A stretch of 64,000 nt of DNA, from positions 263,364,925 to 263,428,924 of the forward strand of contig NC_081415.1 of the NCBI RefSeq assembly GCF_030272615.1. Reading direction: 5' to 3'. The notes beneath the pieces were generated by a model. The model saw nothing but the letters and a program-made list of their open reading frames with translations. It made no database searches and was not told the origin of the DNA. This document shows, piece after piece, positions 36,431 to 50,218 of the stretch. The position numbers and the translations under genes are program-made. The stretch comes from Cryptomeria japonica. Its lineage: Eukaryota; Streptophyta; Pinopsida; Cupressales; Cupressaceae. Position 1 is the stretch's first letter; every line of letters begins with the position of its first letter.

Positions 36431-36443
36431 TTTTCCCCTCTTT
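36431..36443 (-). promoter_or_regulatory. polypurine tract of the minus-strand LTR element
   Basis: The minus strand reads AAAGAGGGGAAAA, immediately upstream of TGTAATACCC. Confidence 0.75.
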
Positions 36444-37590
36444 GATTAATGTACGAGCAGCGCGTTGGTTCAAAGAATAGTTGATATCAAGGAGATACTA
36501 GTTTTGAACTTGATTGATCATGAACCAGATAAAGAACGAGGTGTTTAGTTTGTTTTGAAGCAATGAAACTGAACAAATTGATTAAAAGAGAAACCGGTCC
36601 CGAACTTGATTAAACCAGAGTCGATGAAGAGAAAAGATACTGAACTTGAACTTGATGGATCAAGAAGCGAATCTTACTGATCTAGAACTTGATTGAACTA
36701 GACATAGTGAGCGAAGATAAAATCGATCTTGAACTTGATTGATCAAGACATGATGAGCGAAGATAAACTGTCCAGCTTGATTTAATACAATGAAACTGAA
36801 CACCTTCTTATATTGAGCGTGTGATCAAAGATAGTCTTTTAAACTTTTGATTGAGTTTAAATGAATAATCAGCTTGATGAAAAGTGATGAAACTGATTAA
36901 TGTTAAGAGACTGATTCAGAAGAAGGTAAATATCAGCTTGATTTGAAGCGATGAAATTGATATGCCCCTAGTGATTGATTCGATTCACAAGATCGAGAGA
37001 TCTCAACTTGATATGAAGCGATAAAGAAGAGATGCGATAAGATTTTGTTTAACTTTCTTTAGTTGAAAAGATTTTTGCTCAACTTTTGATGAAGATTTGA
37101 AAATTTTCTCGATATTGAAGATGTGAGGTCATAAGGTCATGAGTATGCCCCCTCGAGAGCGAAATCGAAAGATAGCGAGGGTACATGATTATAGGCATTT
37201 TTTTATGATTATAATTATTTGAGCACAAAGAACGAGTTAGAGGATCATTTGAAGATTTTACGATGATTGAAGTGAAATTGAGTGCAAAAAGAATGAGCAT
37301 TTGATGAAAAAGCACTACGTGGTCTCAGTTGTGCAAAATTGATGAGGAGAATGATCTCGTATTTCGATTTCGATCCCCAAAATGGAATCAAAATAGGCAA
37401 ATTAGCTTAGGGTATAGTTTTTGTGTCCATTGGAGCAAGTTGAAAAATTAGGGTTTTGACTATATAAGGGGTCCAAGTGTCATTTTCAAGTTATTTTAAC
37501 CTCTCCAAGTTTGAAATTTTGAAAAGACTTCTACAAATAAAAATGGTCATTTCGATCCAGGAGCATCGATTTGAGCACTAGAGATGTCAC
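36444..37590. repeat. internal-region remnant with degenerate ~40-60 bp repeats
   Basis: Recurring phrases (GAACTTGATTGATCA, GATGAGCGAAGATAAA, CAGCTTGATTTGAAGCGATG) repeat irregularly at 36490-37050. This is probably the 3' untranslated part of the minus-strand element whose LTR begins at 36430. No protein-coding frame is recognised. Confidence 0.55.
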
Positions 37591-38110
37591 AATCAAATGC
37601 GGAACTACGAGCCAGCGATAAGAGACTCACTAGTACATTCGGGGCTAATTTTTGATGGCTGTTTGTCAAAATTGCGACTACTTTTTGTCAGACTACCGAC
37701 AAAAGTAGTCATCAAAAACTCATCATTGGAATTTCTGATGATACCTTTGAACATCGTCATTACGACGACACCATGCACTCTGCCGACGATGGGCATGATC
37801 GCTCTTTTAGTCAAAAAAGTCATCAGACATACAGCATCCTCATCGGATGTTTGTTTAGATTGCATCAGAATGTCGACGAAAGTCTGAAACTTTGCACCGA
37901 TGAGAATTTTGTATGTCCAACAATTTTTTCATCGGTCCACTAATATGCACTGACGACCGTCTGGCAAGGAAGTGTTGTCGGACATACAACATCATCGTCG
38001 AATGTTTGTTTACTTAGGGTTTGAATTTCGACGGAATCCTACAACTTTGCATCGACGAGAATGTTGTTGGTCTTACGATTCCATTGTCGGTGCAAATTTT
38101 AGTATCCACC
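37590..38110. repeat. GTCGG/CGACGA-rich repeat region with hairpin
   Basis: Two related segments lie about 165 bp apart, at 37820-37930 and 37980-38085: GACATACAGCATCCTCATCGGATGTTTGTTTA versus GACATACAACATCATCGTCGAATGTTTGTTTA, and ACTTTGCACCGATGAGAAT versus ACTTTGCATCGACGAGAAT. A hairpin at 37674-37709 pairs GACTACTTTTTGTC with GACAAAAGTAGTC. Such CGACGA-type subterminal motifs are common near CACTA ends, but no CACTA terminus was confirmed. Confidence 0.55.
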
Positions 38111-41100
38111 ATAATTCCAATGGTTGTTTATTTTAAAAAAAAATATTAGTATCTAGATGTAAAGCACACCTCATTGATATTTACAGTGAATGATATTCTA
38201 TCCCCATCAGCTACCAATAGGGGCATAGGTTTCAAGCTAATATGATCAGGTGCATCATTGTTGAGATGGTCCAACTCCTAAGAGGACTATATGAACCACT
38301 GAGAATTGGTAAAGGTATTAAAAATGGTGTTGATAGGGATTTAGCTAACCCAAATACAAGAGCCTTTAAAGCCAATCAGGGAGATGAAATGACTTTATCT
38401 ACCTTATTTAAGTTAGTTGTTCTTGGGAGCTACCAAAACTTATCTACTATATATATACATGAAATTAATTTATCTACTATATATACACATATTTATTATA
38501 AGTATATCTCAAATTTATAATCTCATATAAAGTGTCATCCTATGTCAATACATGACATATACCTATTGAATGACATGTATATATCTCATACTAAGTAGTC
38601 ACTCGTTATTATAGATTCAACATATATTCAAACACGATAATCATGCATTCTCATGACATATATTCAAAGGTGATAATCATGACATATACCTATTGAATGA
38701 CATGTATATATCTCATACTAAGTAGTCTCTCCCCCTGTATAGTTCAACATGCCCACATGTTTACTCCTAAAAAAATTCAACTCATTTAGATATCTTATTT
38801 TCTAGTTATGAAATTGATCTTGGGACCCATGGGTTATGGGCCCATAATATACTTAAGTGAAGTTAGCATAAACCATATCAATTATGTTCAATTACATCAA
38901 TCTCCAAACACAAATGCCAAGCGTACCACTTTCAGATGAGGGATGCGAGTGGGAGCCACTCCCTAGACTCACTCTAGGACTAAGCTCATACCATATCTAA
39001 ATGCAAGATATCTCAAATACATCAAATTGTCTCAATTGCAAAATGCCATTTTCATACATAAGCAAGACACACTCAATTGGGCACAACACCAAGAGAACAG
39101 ATCCCAGTTGATCCCTTATCAAAATTCACATATATGTTATGATGATTCATAATAGAATATCATCTCAAAATCATCAAATACCACTTTTCAATAATTCCCA
39201 AGTTTGGACCAAAAACCAATCATGAGGCCAATTACTATTGATGAATGAATGAAGGAAGGATTTTAATGATGTCCACGAGACTAAATAGTCTATGGGACCA
39301 AGACAAACACCCTTAACTGATGGACCTCAAAAACCTTGAAATTTCAAAGTGCATAAAATGAAAATGCAATAATAGCCTTTTGATTCTAATCAACTCAACA
39401 ATACAATACTCCCTCGATTTGTCATTTAAACATCCCAAATAGAATTGAACAACATAACCTCATATATACTCATCATTTCCAAATTTGGTTCATACAAATT
39501 ATATAATCATCCAAATGGATAGATTTAAATTGGAAGAATACTTTAATTCACTCAACAATTCATTTGCAACAAACTAAAATTAATTCAATTGAAAAACAAA
39601 GGAGGAATTTGAGTTCCTACCTCAAACTTGACCAAATCTTCAAATTGATAATGTAATTGAACATAATTGAGATGAGACATGAGTTTCTTAAGTGAATTTA
39701 CCCATAAACTAAGTACAATTGTTTGAATTCTTTTAGCATAAACCACAATTAATCTACACCTATAGTCCAAAGTAATCTAGCGAGGCATGCTATCTAAAAT
39801 CCAAAATCATGAGTATTGGATCCAAGAGTATAACACAAAAATTCAGTTATAGCAATTTGTTATACATAATATATCAAAGCAATTTGTAACCATAGCAATT
39901 TGTTATACATAATATATCAAAGCAATTTGAAAAATATGTTTTATGTTTATATGTATTTATTCAAATAATTGATCTTTTGTCATTGAAATATAAGGATATA
40001 TACCACTTTATTACTATTGAAAATTACTCACTGAGAATTAAAACAAAATAAATCTAGGATATGGCAAAAAAAATTGTCAAGGTTTGACAATGGATGTATC
40101 CCTCAAATCAATCACAAAATTAACTATATAGATCAATATCTTACTTGAAATCACATAGAGAAAGCTTATTGATTGACTATGAACATGTACCTTAGGATGA
40201 GCTTAGATGTGAATTTGGAGTTATCAAAGCAATGTTAACAGTATGTATCGGACCTCTGGGATAGCAACATAGAGAAAGTGGAATATAAGATAGGTGAGAG
40301 TGAAGAGCCTTGGATGGAATGTTGGAAGAGATGTGTGGGACCCCTGCACACCCTATAGAAGCATTTAGAAGCCATAAAAAAGTGCCATAGACCAAATATT
40401 AATGACTGTCCTAAGGGTACCAATAGTGACAATCACAAGTTTACCAGTGATACTACCTACTCAAACAAGTTGTGTTTGGAAACCCCACTAGGTGTGTATA
40501 TGTAATGGTAATGAAATGTCCTAAGAGTAGCCCTTACACTAGTATGCACAAACCTTGGTGTCACAACAGTGTTGGTGTAGCCTTGGGCCAATGGTGGTTG
40601 ACTGTTACAATTAGGACAATGATCTCAAACACAATTTACGGTGTTTATAACTCTAATGTCCCAATCTACTTGTATATATTTTCACAAAACAATTAACAAC
40701 CCAACCATAGCTATTAATAAGATTTCCCCCTAAAATGCATGCAAAACGTATCATCATTGATAGGATAACTAACTTGCATTTAGTAAGAGACCTCAATGAG
40801 TGGATTTTCATGCTAAAAAGAGTACTTGCAATAAAGATATTGAAATCAACGAGACATTATGCATTCAAAAATCCACAAGGAAGATCTAATATTTATGAGT
40901 GAAATTGCAAATCAATCTAAGTTACATGTTTGATATCTTACTTATATCATGGCAACATAAAATGTATATATGCACTCAACATACCTCTTTGCTTATTTAT
41001 TTGAGAATGTTGCTAGGAATTTATAGGTGAATGATACATTGATCTACGCATGAATCACTTGTACTTTCCCGATACTTTCATCCCTTGGTCAAGGCCGTGT

Positions 41101-43159
41101 ACCCCCTAACACTTGAAGATTGTTTCCACCCTCATGATTACTTGAAGTCCATGCTCAAATCACACTAAATGAAAATAGTTAGTACAAAATAGTGACCATA
41201 GCCAAGGAAGCCCAAATTTACTCATACTCAACAAAATAAGAAATAACTAAATCATCTGGACCATTATTCATAACATAACCTCTTTTTCACATCATGGAAG
41301 GCCAAAATTACAAGGAAAGCCAAAATTATAAGGATCACTCTTCTTAAAAGGAGCCATTGTTCAGAGCCACCAAACTATCAACAAGAGTAGAAGCTATTAG
41401 GCTCATACAATTTTAGGAAATATAAAGAGTTGAAAAAGAAATGAGAAAAAAAATATGAAAAATTGTTGAAATATAATCTTCACAATTCTATCAGCATGAG
41501 TGCAAACAATCCAGTTAGGAGGACAAAGTTGAGTAGTGTGATGAGGATCAGAGCCATCCAATCTAGGAGGCATAATATGAGACTCTTTCTGAACCAATGC
41601 TAAGGGCTATTATGATTTGAAGCTTCTCTTAAATCCTCACATTTTGTTGTCACATAATGAGGTAGAAGAGGCAGATTCAAAGTCTTAGAATGAGTTCGAT
41701 ATATATATGGATGGTAATATATGTAAGGATATATGAAAGATATATGAAGGATATATGAAAGATATATGTAAGGAGAATAATTACTTCACACTAAGTGAAT
41801 TTATGGAGGTACTTGCCATGGATGTAAAGTGGGGATTGTAAAGGAGTCTTTAGATTCATGAAGAACATTAAGGAGAAAAGGCTAGTTATATCAAGGAAAA
41901 ATAAAGAAAAAGGGAAGTGATAAAGAAGGGAGGAATAAAATAGGGAAGAAAGTGAAGAAATAAAGAGGGAGTTCTAATTTATTTTGGTATGTAGCCTCTA
42001 CTACTCTTTTTCTTGTTGAATGATTTCGCAATATTTTGAGAAGACTGCAAGCCATGGAGTTATTCTCATAAGGCATTAATGAGCTATGTAAAGCACAAAC
42101 CATACATATGAATACATGCAAGGCATGAATCATACATGTAAACCATGAAGTAATACATAAATTCACATAAGGTACAAGCATATATGAGAAAGGTTCTCAG
42201 GGAGTGGACATGATGAAGACACATCAATCATGAAGCATACAATAGAGAGGTATTCATGGAATAGACATCTGAAAACATTTCATTCATGAAGTAACAAAAT
42301 GCTAAAGAAAGTGACAAGTAATAAAAAAACTTACAAGGATGAGGCATATTCATAACTTTTGCAGTCCCACCATGGATATCAACACTAGAAGCAACTCATA
42401 TTGTTAGTGTACATACAAGACAATATGGGAGTTCATTATACCCAACAACTTGTGGTGTTGTTGTTCATGTTGGCTCTGTTGGACCCTGCAATTAAGATTC
42501 AATATACATTATTCAGTAAGATTAATCGTGCAACATAATGAAATATTGAAAAGTGTGTTATCTTGTTGAGCTTCACTTGGTTTCGAGAATAGTTTAATAT
42601 TCTCTACTTAACAGGGCCAACCACGTAAAGGTGGAAGCTCATTCCCCCCCCTAACATCACTCTAAATTCCCCATTAACATCTTATAACATTCATTCTTTT
42701 CTTCTTTCTACCATAAATAAAATATAACATTCATTCATTAATATCACATAACGTTCATTAACACATAACATTGATTAACATTAATTAACACGCAACATTC
42801 ATCAATATTAATTAACACATATCATGCATAGCCATTAATTAGCACATAATTACATTCATTAACACATAAAAATCAATCATTATCAAATAAGGTAGATTAC
42901 AATCATTTCTTTTTTTTCTTTTTTCTTTGAAGTTATGAAAAGACTAAGTGGGACATATGTTTCTTCATCATTTCCCCCCTCTGCAGTTGTTCTGCCCTCT
43001 GCTCATGATCTCAATGTATGCCTAGTCCTATACTAAAGATGAGGACACTGAAGCGAAGGGGGTCCTCTGCAATAACAAAGAAATGGGTTAAATTCAAAAC
43101 ATTTTTTATTATTGTTACAAGTATTTCATTAATTTAGAGAACATAACTGTTGCGTCGCT
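38111..43159. other. unassigned AT-rich DNA with local repeats
   Basis: No gene recognised. A 92-codon frame at 38242-38520 has no family I know. A 50-bp direct repeat occurs at 38551-38600 and 38678-38727. A ~35-bp repeat (AGCAATTTGTTATACATAATATATCAAAG) occurs at 39850 and 39895. An ATATATGAAAGATATATG tandem is at 41700-41775. Degenerate ATTAACACATAACATTCATTA units fill 42680-42870. The 3' end of the CACTA element should lie within or near this stretch. Confidence 0.45.
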
Positions 43160-44689
43160 CTTTACCTGATGGGGCCACATCATTTTGTCTAGCCTCAACC
43201 TCAACATGTTGAACACCCTCTAGATCATCTGGAGTTGAAATAGTAAAGTTTACATTAATGTTGAACACCAATTGCAATTATATTTGTTTAAAGGAAAAAT
43301 AGTGGTCCTCTTTACCTGATTGGGGAACATCATGTTCCTGATGTTGTGTACCCAGATCATGCTCCACTTGGTCACCACCGACTACATGCTCTAAAATATT
43401 AACAATAAAGGTTATATTAATTACTACTCTAATTACAAATTAAGATGTTTAATTGTATTAATAACTACATAAATAAATTTGAATAGCAAATGAATACCTC
43501 CACTATTGGGATGCACATCTGAACCTTCATGCGCAGGTGGTGTTTCACGATTAGTAGGCTGCATTCCAATGTCATGCATATTGTTATCATTGCTTGCTTA
43601 TTTAAAACAAATATAGTCACTTTATGTTAGAACTCAACATCAATTAGATTATTGGTAAAGTATTCAATTTGAAACAATTTCCATTTAGCATATTTACCTA
43701 TGTGATGGATGCACTCAAATATTGTGTATGCCCACTCAATTCTCGTAGCCAATCAGCCACGGTTGTATAGCCTTGTTGGTAGGCAATTCTCTTGTCATCT
43801 TCTGTGGGTTCTGTATTGAATTCAAAGCCTTGCATTTTTGCTTGGTATCATGAATTTTGCTTGCATTGTTTGATAATAAAAAAAATCGTTTGCAATTTAT
43901 TAATATTTTGATGCAATATTTCATTTACATGAGATGTCATGCCCAAAATTTAGGGCAAAAACGGAATGATTTTTTTTTTTAAAATAACAACCAAATAACA
44001 TTAAGTACGCTAACACGACATACACTAATGTATTTTGTCCAAACTATATTCGAGCTAATTTTGTTATTAAATCAAGTAACGAAATTAATTTAAAATTTAT
44101 TTGTGGAATACTAGACGATTTAAATTTATTTTCTCAAGAAACCTAGTCATTAGATTAATTAAATCAAACTCATTATAATAGTAGATGAAGATAAAATTAA
44201 TCTCCAATAAATCCATATTGTCTAAAATTCATTTTAAATCAATAATTAAAATAATCGATTAAAGTGTCAATTGATTTCTTAATGAATATCTCCCATAAGT
44301 TTATTTATAATAAAATCTGAAAACAATTCTTTTTTTTATACTCTTATGTTTAATAACCAACTCTTATTAAAATAGTTGCTTTACCATATGTCCTATATAC
44401 AACCTTATTATTAATTGTTTAAATCAAAACAAACATTAATACCTATATTATATCATAAAGTATCTTTAATATATGTAAATAAATTAGATATATTTTTCCT
44501 TTTAAACTCAAATGTTTAAACTCTTTCTTTACTTATATATATATATATATAGAATTTATTCCTAATGAACATGTCCAAGAAACCCTAACTTTATTAATAT
44601 ATTAATACCTTCCTTTTATTGTAACACTTCTTTATTTTATTTTTTTTCCCCTAACCCTACCCGGGCTAGGGTTTTATCCTTAACTCATG

Positions 44690-45175
44690 GCAGGGCAGAA
44701 GTTCACACAGAGGCCGAGCGAATGAAGGCGGAGGTCTCCATGTGGGAGTAGTGGCGGTCGAACACAAGGGAGTGGCAGAGGGCGGCGTCGCCAGTGGGAC
44801 GACCCACTATGGGGGCCGCAACACACACAGCGGCCTTGGCCGAACACAAGGGAGCGACAGAGGGTGGCGTCGCTAGTGGGATGACCCACTATGGGGGCCG
44901 CAACACACATAGCGGCCTCAGCCGAACACAAGGGAGCGGCAGAGGGAGGCGTCGCCAGTGGGACGACCCACTATGGGGGTCGTGGCCCACACAACGGCCT
45001 TGGCCACTGTGTGTGTTGCGGCCCGCATAGTGGTTGCGGCCACTGGTGTGGATGCGGCCCACATAGGGAGCCGCAGGCCTTGTGGGTTCCGCGGCCCTCA
45101 CAGAGGCTGCGACCTCTGTGCTAGTCGCGGCCCGCACAGGGACTGCGTGCCCTGCGCGGCCCTTCCCATATATGT
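44690..45175. repeat. GC-rich minisatellite block in the giant solo LTR
   Basis: A roughly 74-bp unit (GGGCGGCGTCGCCAGTGGGACG...CACTATGGGGGCCGCAACAC...GCCGAACACAAGGGA) is repeated about three times at 44755-44995. Shorter GCGGCC units follow to 45170. Both strands are open in multiple frames; I treat these as non-coding. Its position matches the GC block at 30640-30990, but the unit differs. Confidence 0.88.
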
Positions 45176-45268
45176 TTCATCCTTTTTTTTTTTATTATTA
45201 TTATATATATATATTATATTTTCATATATATTTACATGCATTTTTTATTTCAAAAGGAAATCCATTAA

Positions 45269-45272
<4 letters not shown>

Positions 45273-45325
<53 letters not shown>

Positions 45326-45331
45326 GTATGT
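45273..45331. repeat. (TA)n followed by (TATG)n in the solo LTR
   Basis: About 20 TA units followed by five TATG units, as at 30316-30412. Confidence 0.95.
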
Positions 45332-48300
45332 TTATATCTACATTTGTTTCGCAGGTAATTTTTTTATGATATGTTTTATATATATGTATATACAAATATA
45401 TACATGAAATCTGCCTGTATATAATTATATATAACTATATTATTATTTCTTTTCTTATAATAAAACCGAATTCATGGAAGATTCTGATTTTCAATTGTAG
45501 GAAAGAAGTAAAGTAATAAATCTAGTTACTGTAGATATCAATTTCTGAAACTAAATATTGCCAGTATTTAAAATAAATATCTAACTTTCTGAAGTAAATG
45601 GAAGAATATTTTCCAGAACTTTATTGTACTATATTGCTTTTACAGAAAACAGAAATATATAATTTATTTTTAATCTACAATATGCATGCAAATCTAATTT
45701 ATGTCTTTCCTATTTTATTTTATTTTAAATGCTTAAAAATGGAATTAAACTTCCTGCTAATCTATTTATCATAACACATCAGATATACTTCTTTTTTTTT
45801 TTGAACTTTGGGAATACTAATTTAGGAATACATAATTCTTTTTCTGCAATAAATACATTTACTGATTTTGCAATTACTACAGCAACTAAATAGATAATAT
45901 GATATTTTTATTAAAATCTAACAACAACTACAACTCATATTTTCTGCCATTAAAATGAAGACAAACTCACAAATCAAAGGGGAAACACAGGATCAAATAA
46001 ATATGATTTTTTTAATTTTTCAGTGGGCTATTGCATGCAATTCAAAAGCATTTCTTTTCAAATAGAAAGAAGAGTATATTTAGCTTATTTCATTATGCAA
46101 AATTTACAAGATGTTTCCTTATCTAAATATCAAATAACTAAACCTCGTGTCTTTATTTCTAATTTACAATTAGCCTCTCCTTCCAATGAATGAGGGTATA
46201 TTTCTCCTGTTAAAACTAATAAATACAGCTGCAAATAAATTTCTGCAACAATAACTCCTGCAACTTTCCACTTGTCCTATTCTTTTCTCCCGACAATCCT
46301 GCACATTAAATCACAACTATGACCATGGAGTGCTCACCTCCCAGCCTAGGCTAACTGTTAGCTACCCCCGAGCTAGGAGAACCAAGCCCTAGATGGGATA
46401 CAAACATGCAAACACATAGAAGACAGAATGCACATAGATTTCAAACACACACCCATCCTGGCTACACTACACCACACTTTGGTGATGACCTTTTTAAGGG
46501 TGGTAGTGGACCAATACCCTGAGGAGAACTGCAAGTATGGAAAAACATGTAGCCACCTCATGGCACAACAAATACATCAAGAATTTCAACCCCTTATTCC
46601 TTATGCCCCCCAAGGCATTCTAGCCTTATATCCCTCCTTATGACCCCCATTGCACAAACAGGCCATGCAGCAAGGGTCAAACAAAAATCCCTTGTGATCG
46701 CTCTCATAACGAGAGTCTCTCACTCGAGGGTTGTCACTGCTACCACCCACAAGATCCTCCTCTCTCCCAAGAGTAAGAGGTCTTGAAGACTCCCAAAACA
46801 TATACAAAACAAAGTACAAATACCAAATGAAATACCCAAAACAGAACATACAAGGAAATAGATTTCTTACACCAACATACTATCAAACACATGCAAAAAG
46901 AAGTCATTTTAAGAAGAATGTAACCAACCAATCTGCCCAAAGGTAGGTTAGTATGGTTGAGGAAGAGCTGCCCAATTCCACGGATCTTCTCCTTCTACCC
47001 TTAGCCAAATTTCACTATTCCAAATCTATCCTATTTTTTTTTTCAAATTTCTCTTGTCTCCAAAAATGGAGAGTGGGTGATTACCCTCAAATTTTCAAAT
47101 TCTTGCTTAAGAAGCTCCTTGTGTCAGTTCTCCCAAGTTTCTAAAAACTAAAGAGAAAGGTAAGACAGAATGGGAAAGGGAACTCTCATTCTAAAAAGAA
47201 AGTTTACAACTAAGTTCAATCTTCTAATTTCAATTTTCGCACAGCTCAGAAAAGTCAAATTTTAGGGTGTCTAAAAGGTCACTTAGGAGTAGAAACTTGC
47301 CTAAAATTACCCCTAACCCTTAGGCATACCTAATGGGCTTTAGGAAACCCTATTAAACTACCCCTAGGTGTTCATTTAACCCATTTTAAACCCCTTTGAA
47401 GTTTATTTTCGGGTCAAACCTATGTTGACTACCCCAAAGATTTTTTTCCCAAGGTATTTATGACATCACGTTACATTAATTGAAAAAACTATAGTTGAAC
47501 ACTTTCCCACCAAGAGACAAAAATAAAAATTCAACTTAAATCCTCACATGTGTCAAGTGACACAAAGAAAACACTTTTAAAATTTAATACATGAAATCGT
47601 CTCTTGTGGATTTTACACAAAACAATTAAATAACACTTAACACACATACATCATATACTGTTACGAATAAAATACAACACAAACAAGGTGTTGTCTCTCC
47701 AAATAGACAACCCCTGGCTTACAAACATACGTAGGTCTAGGTTTGGTTCTCTGTAATATTTCCATGGTCACATGAATAACTTCCTGCGCATCTCAATTTA
47801 CACATTAGTACTTTCAAATATCCACATATAATATAATTCAAAGGAATAATAATACACATCATCACTTGCATACAATTTACATTTGAACAGATTAAATACA
47901 TCTTTTATCTAAGCAATTTCACATAAGCAATTCATCCTAATTCACATAAACTTAAACATACATCATAGTTCTATTATCATAGTAAAGTCCTGCAAATTCA
48001 ATAATGACATTTATCACCGCAATTTCATCTTATTCAAAAATCATGTAGTGTTCTATCTCATAAAGCATATAAATAAATCATCAATATATAGCAATGTTAT
48101 GCAAATCCTGAAATCATGTAAGTTCTAAATTCCAAAATGCATCAAAATAAAGTATCCATAATAGTCTCAATATCAAATCCACTGAAATGTCAGACTGAGT
48201 CGAGGTGAGGCCTCACATGAGATACTTACAATTCATGCGACAAGTTTCATATAACCACCAGAGCCAATTTTGTGTTGCTCGTGCTTTTCTTGTCTTGCCT

Positions 48301-50218
48301 TGGTTGCCTTTGACATGTCATTCAGTCTATAAAAAGTTTGAAATATGTTAGATTATATAAATATAAAGAGTAATTAATTAGTACATAATTACATTCTTAA
48401 TAGTATCTCGTACCTTCTTTTGGCGTCTGGTGGTGTATTTCCTTTTTTCCTTTCAATTCTCTCCTTGGCATCCAAAATCAGGTCCTTCCACTCCCTCTCT
48501 AGAATCATGGGGGATGCTCATACTTTAGGTTCTTCTCTAAATGGGTCCTATATTGGTCCCTCACATACTTTAGATATGTGCTAGCTTTTTCAAGGAGCTT
48601 GGTTTTGTCAAAGGTGTCATTTCCAAACCACTCAACCATTCAGTTTGTCAATTCATCTTTTAACCTTTTTTCTTGGTCATTCCACCTTTTAAAGAAAAAA
48701 AACAGCTGTTAGATTCATAAATGAACTGAAGCTACATTTATTATAGTTCAAGAAATGGATCAAAAGAAAACTATTCTAGCAATGATATGAAATCAAAATA
48801 GTGGATTAGGGTTATTTCACATATGATGTACCACCTTTTATGTATGGTGAGCCCAAATATCTGCAATGCAATATCACAAAGATGTTTATAGAAAATATCA
48901 TTTCTTACAAAACATTCATGGGATCATTAGTCCAAAATGAGGGATCATAAAGTAAATTACAATTAGACTATATATAATAATAATTTTAAAGTACTTGGAA
49001 CCTTTTGTGTCTTTAAGGGAATCATTTCTTCGTCGCTCACCACCAATGTGGCCTACAACATTCCCGTACTAGCAATACAAGAAGATCCAAGAAATGATGG
49101 TATGTTATCAACAATAGTCACCTCTAGCACATCCTCATGTGCATCTCCTCCTGTAGAAAATGATTCCACTATGAAATGCCCCCGAGAAAGAATGCTTGAA
49201 GGGAAATAAACACGTAACAGAAGATAGAGAAAAAGAGGGATCTACCAACAGTGGGCGGGCCAATATGACATGCAGTAGAGGATGTCTGCATGCTACGTGT
49301 TGCCAACATTGCAGTTGGCAATACAAGTGGGGCTAACCTCTAATGAGGTAGAGGCGACATTTGCACGGGAACATTGACATCACCTGAAGAATAATACATT
49401 AAATATATGAAAAGTGAAAGAATTGTAAACAAGGATGAACCTTTATTATGAACATTGAGAGTATCAAGTATGATGTGTTTTGGTTACTCAAAGTGATAAG
49501 TCAAGCAAGCGATAATCCAACAAAATCGTCATCACCTGAAGTACTTGCAACACCCTGATCATGGCCACCACTTTCATGAGGGCACATAAATTGCTGTAAA
49601 AACAACACGTACATATTTTAGTTAATGACATAAAAGAGAATAAAATATAAACCATTATTGAACTTTTGTTATAATTAAAGCTTTCATTATTGCTTACTTG
49701 CAAGTTATTTGTTGTTTGAATCAATACTTGCACCCTCTCTCGTATCTCAGTAGTCATAGGATGCACGGCTACCAAAGAAACAATCTCTTTACTAATTTTT
49801 CTAAGAGTCTTTTTTATGAATTCCATAGGGTGTGTAGAATTTCTAGGGTCATCATTGCTTAATCCTATTGAGTCCACATCCCTAGAGAGGTGCTCAGGTA
49901 CTGCAACTCCCTTTCCCTTTCCCCAGACATACGTCTGTGTCAAGAATATCATTAAAAATTAAAAAATTAGTCTAAATCACTCAAAAAAAGAACATAATAA
50001 TGTAACAGTTTGTTTCTATCTAATTTGTACAATTACAATGAAGTTTACCTGCTCGATAGAAGTGTCACAACCTACATCCTTGTCTGCTCTATGTGATGGA
50101 TCCATGTCGCCCTGTGAAAAAGAAAAAATATAAAAAACGTTAGCGAAATTAAACCAATAGACTTAGCAAAAAAACTTCATAATAAACTGATATATTGGAT
50201 TCATTAATTGGAGTTTGG

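Larger units (their letters stand above)
43935..48217 (-). mobile_element. giant solo LTR, 4283 bp
   Basis: In element orientation (minus) it starts TGTGAGGCCTCACCTCG and ends GGGCATGACA. The 5-bp duplication TGAGA flanks it at 43930-43934 and 48218-48222. It is inserted 7 bp beyond the splice donor GTAAGTATC (at 48229) of the transposase gene, inside the intron. No PBS, gag or pol is inside, and the termini are single TG...CA ends, so it is a solo LTR of unusual length. It is homologous, inverted, to 27371-31200. Internal landmarks in minus order: a homologous AT-rich part, microsatellites at 45331-45273, a GC-rich block at 45170-44690, then an AT-rich tail. Confidence 0.92.
43160..50130 (-). 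pseudogene. CACTA second gene, plant transposase_24-like, multi-exon, LTR in an intron
   Basis: On the minus strand a chain of exon-like open pieces has good splice borders. They include 50111-50049 (GGCGAC...GAGCAG|GTAAAC), about 49940-49710, 49600-49540, 49380-49270 and 49160-49005. Next comes 48690-48420, with a helical basic stretch ending DAKERIERKKGNTPPDAKRR, then 48330-48230. The last encodes MSKATKARQEKHEQHKIGSGGY, the pattern of the Ptta/En/Spm transposase family (K..R...H..GS...). After the intron holding the solo LTR comes 43840-43694 (GFEFNTEPTEDDKRIAYQQG). Small exons of similar style, several ending ATCAG|GTAAAG, follow near 43600-43500, 43390-43317 and 43231-43167. In-frame stops (for example TGA just before the 48229 donor) show decay. 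Exon limits are approximate. Confidence 0.62.

Noticed and set aside
44680-45407. GC-rich frames up to 149 codons in the solo LTR
   Set aside because: Same reason as the other GC block; the longest frame runs into (TA)n microsatellite DNA.
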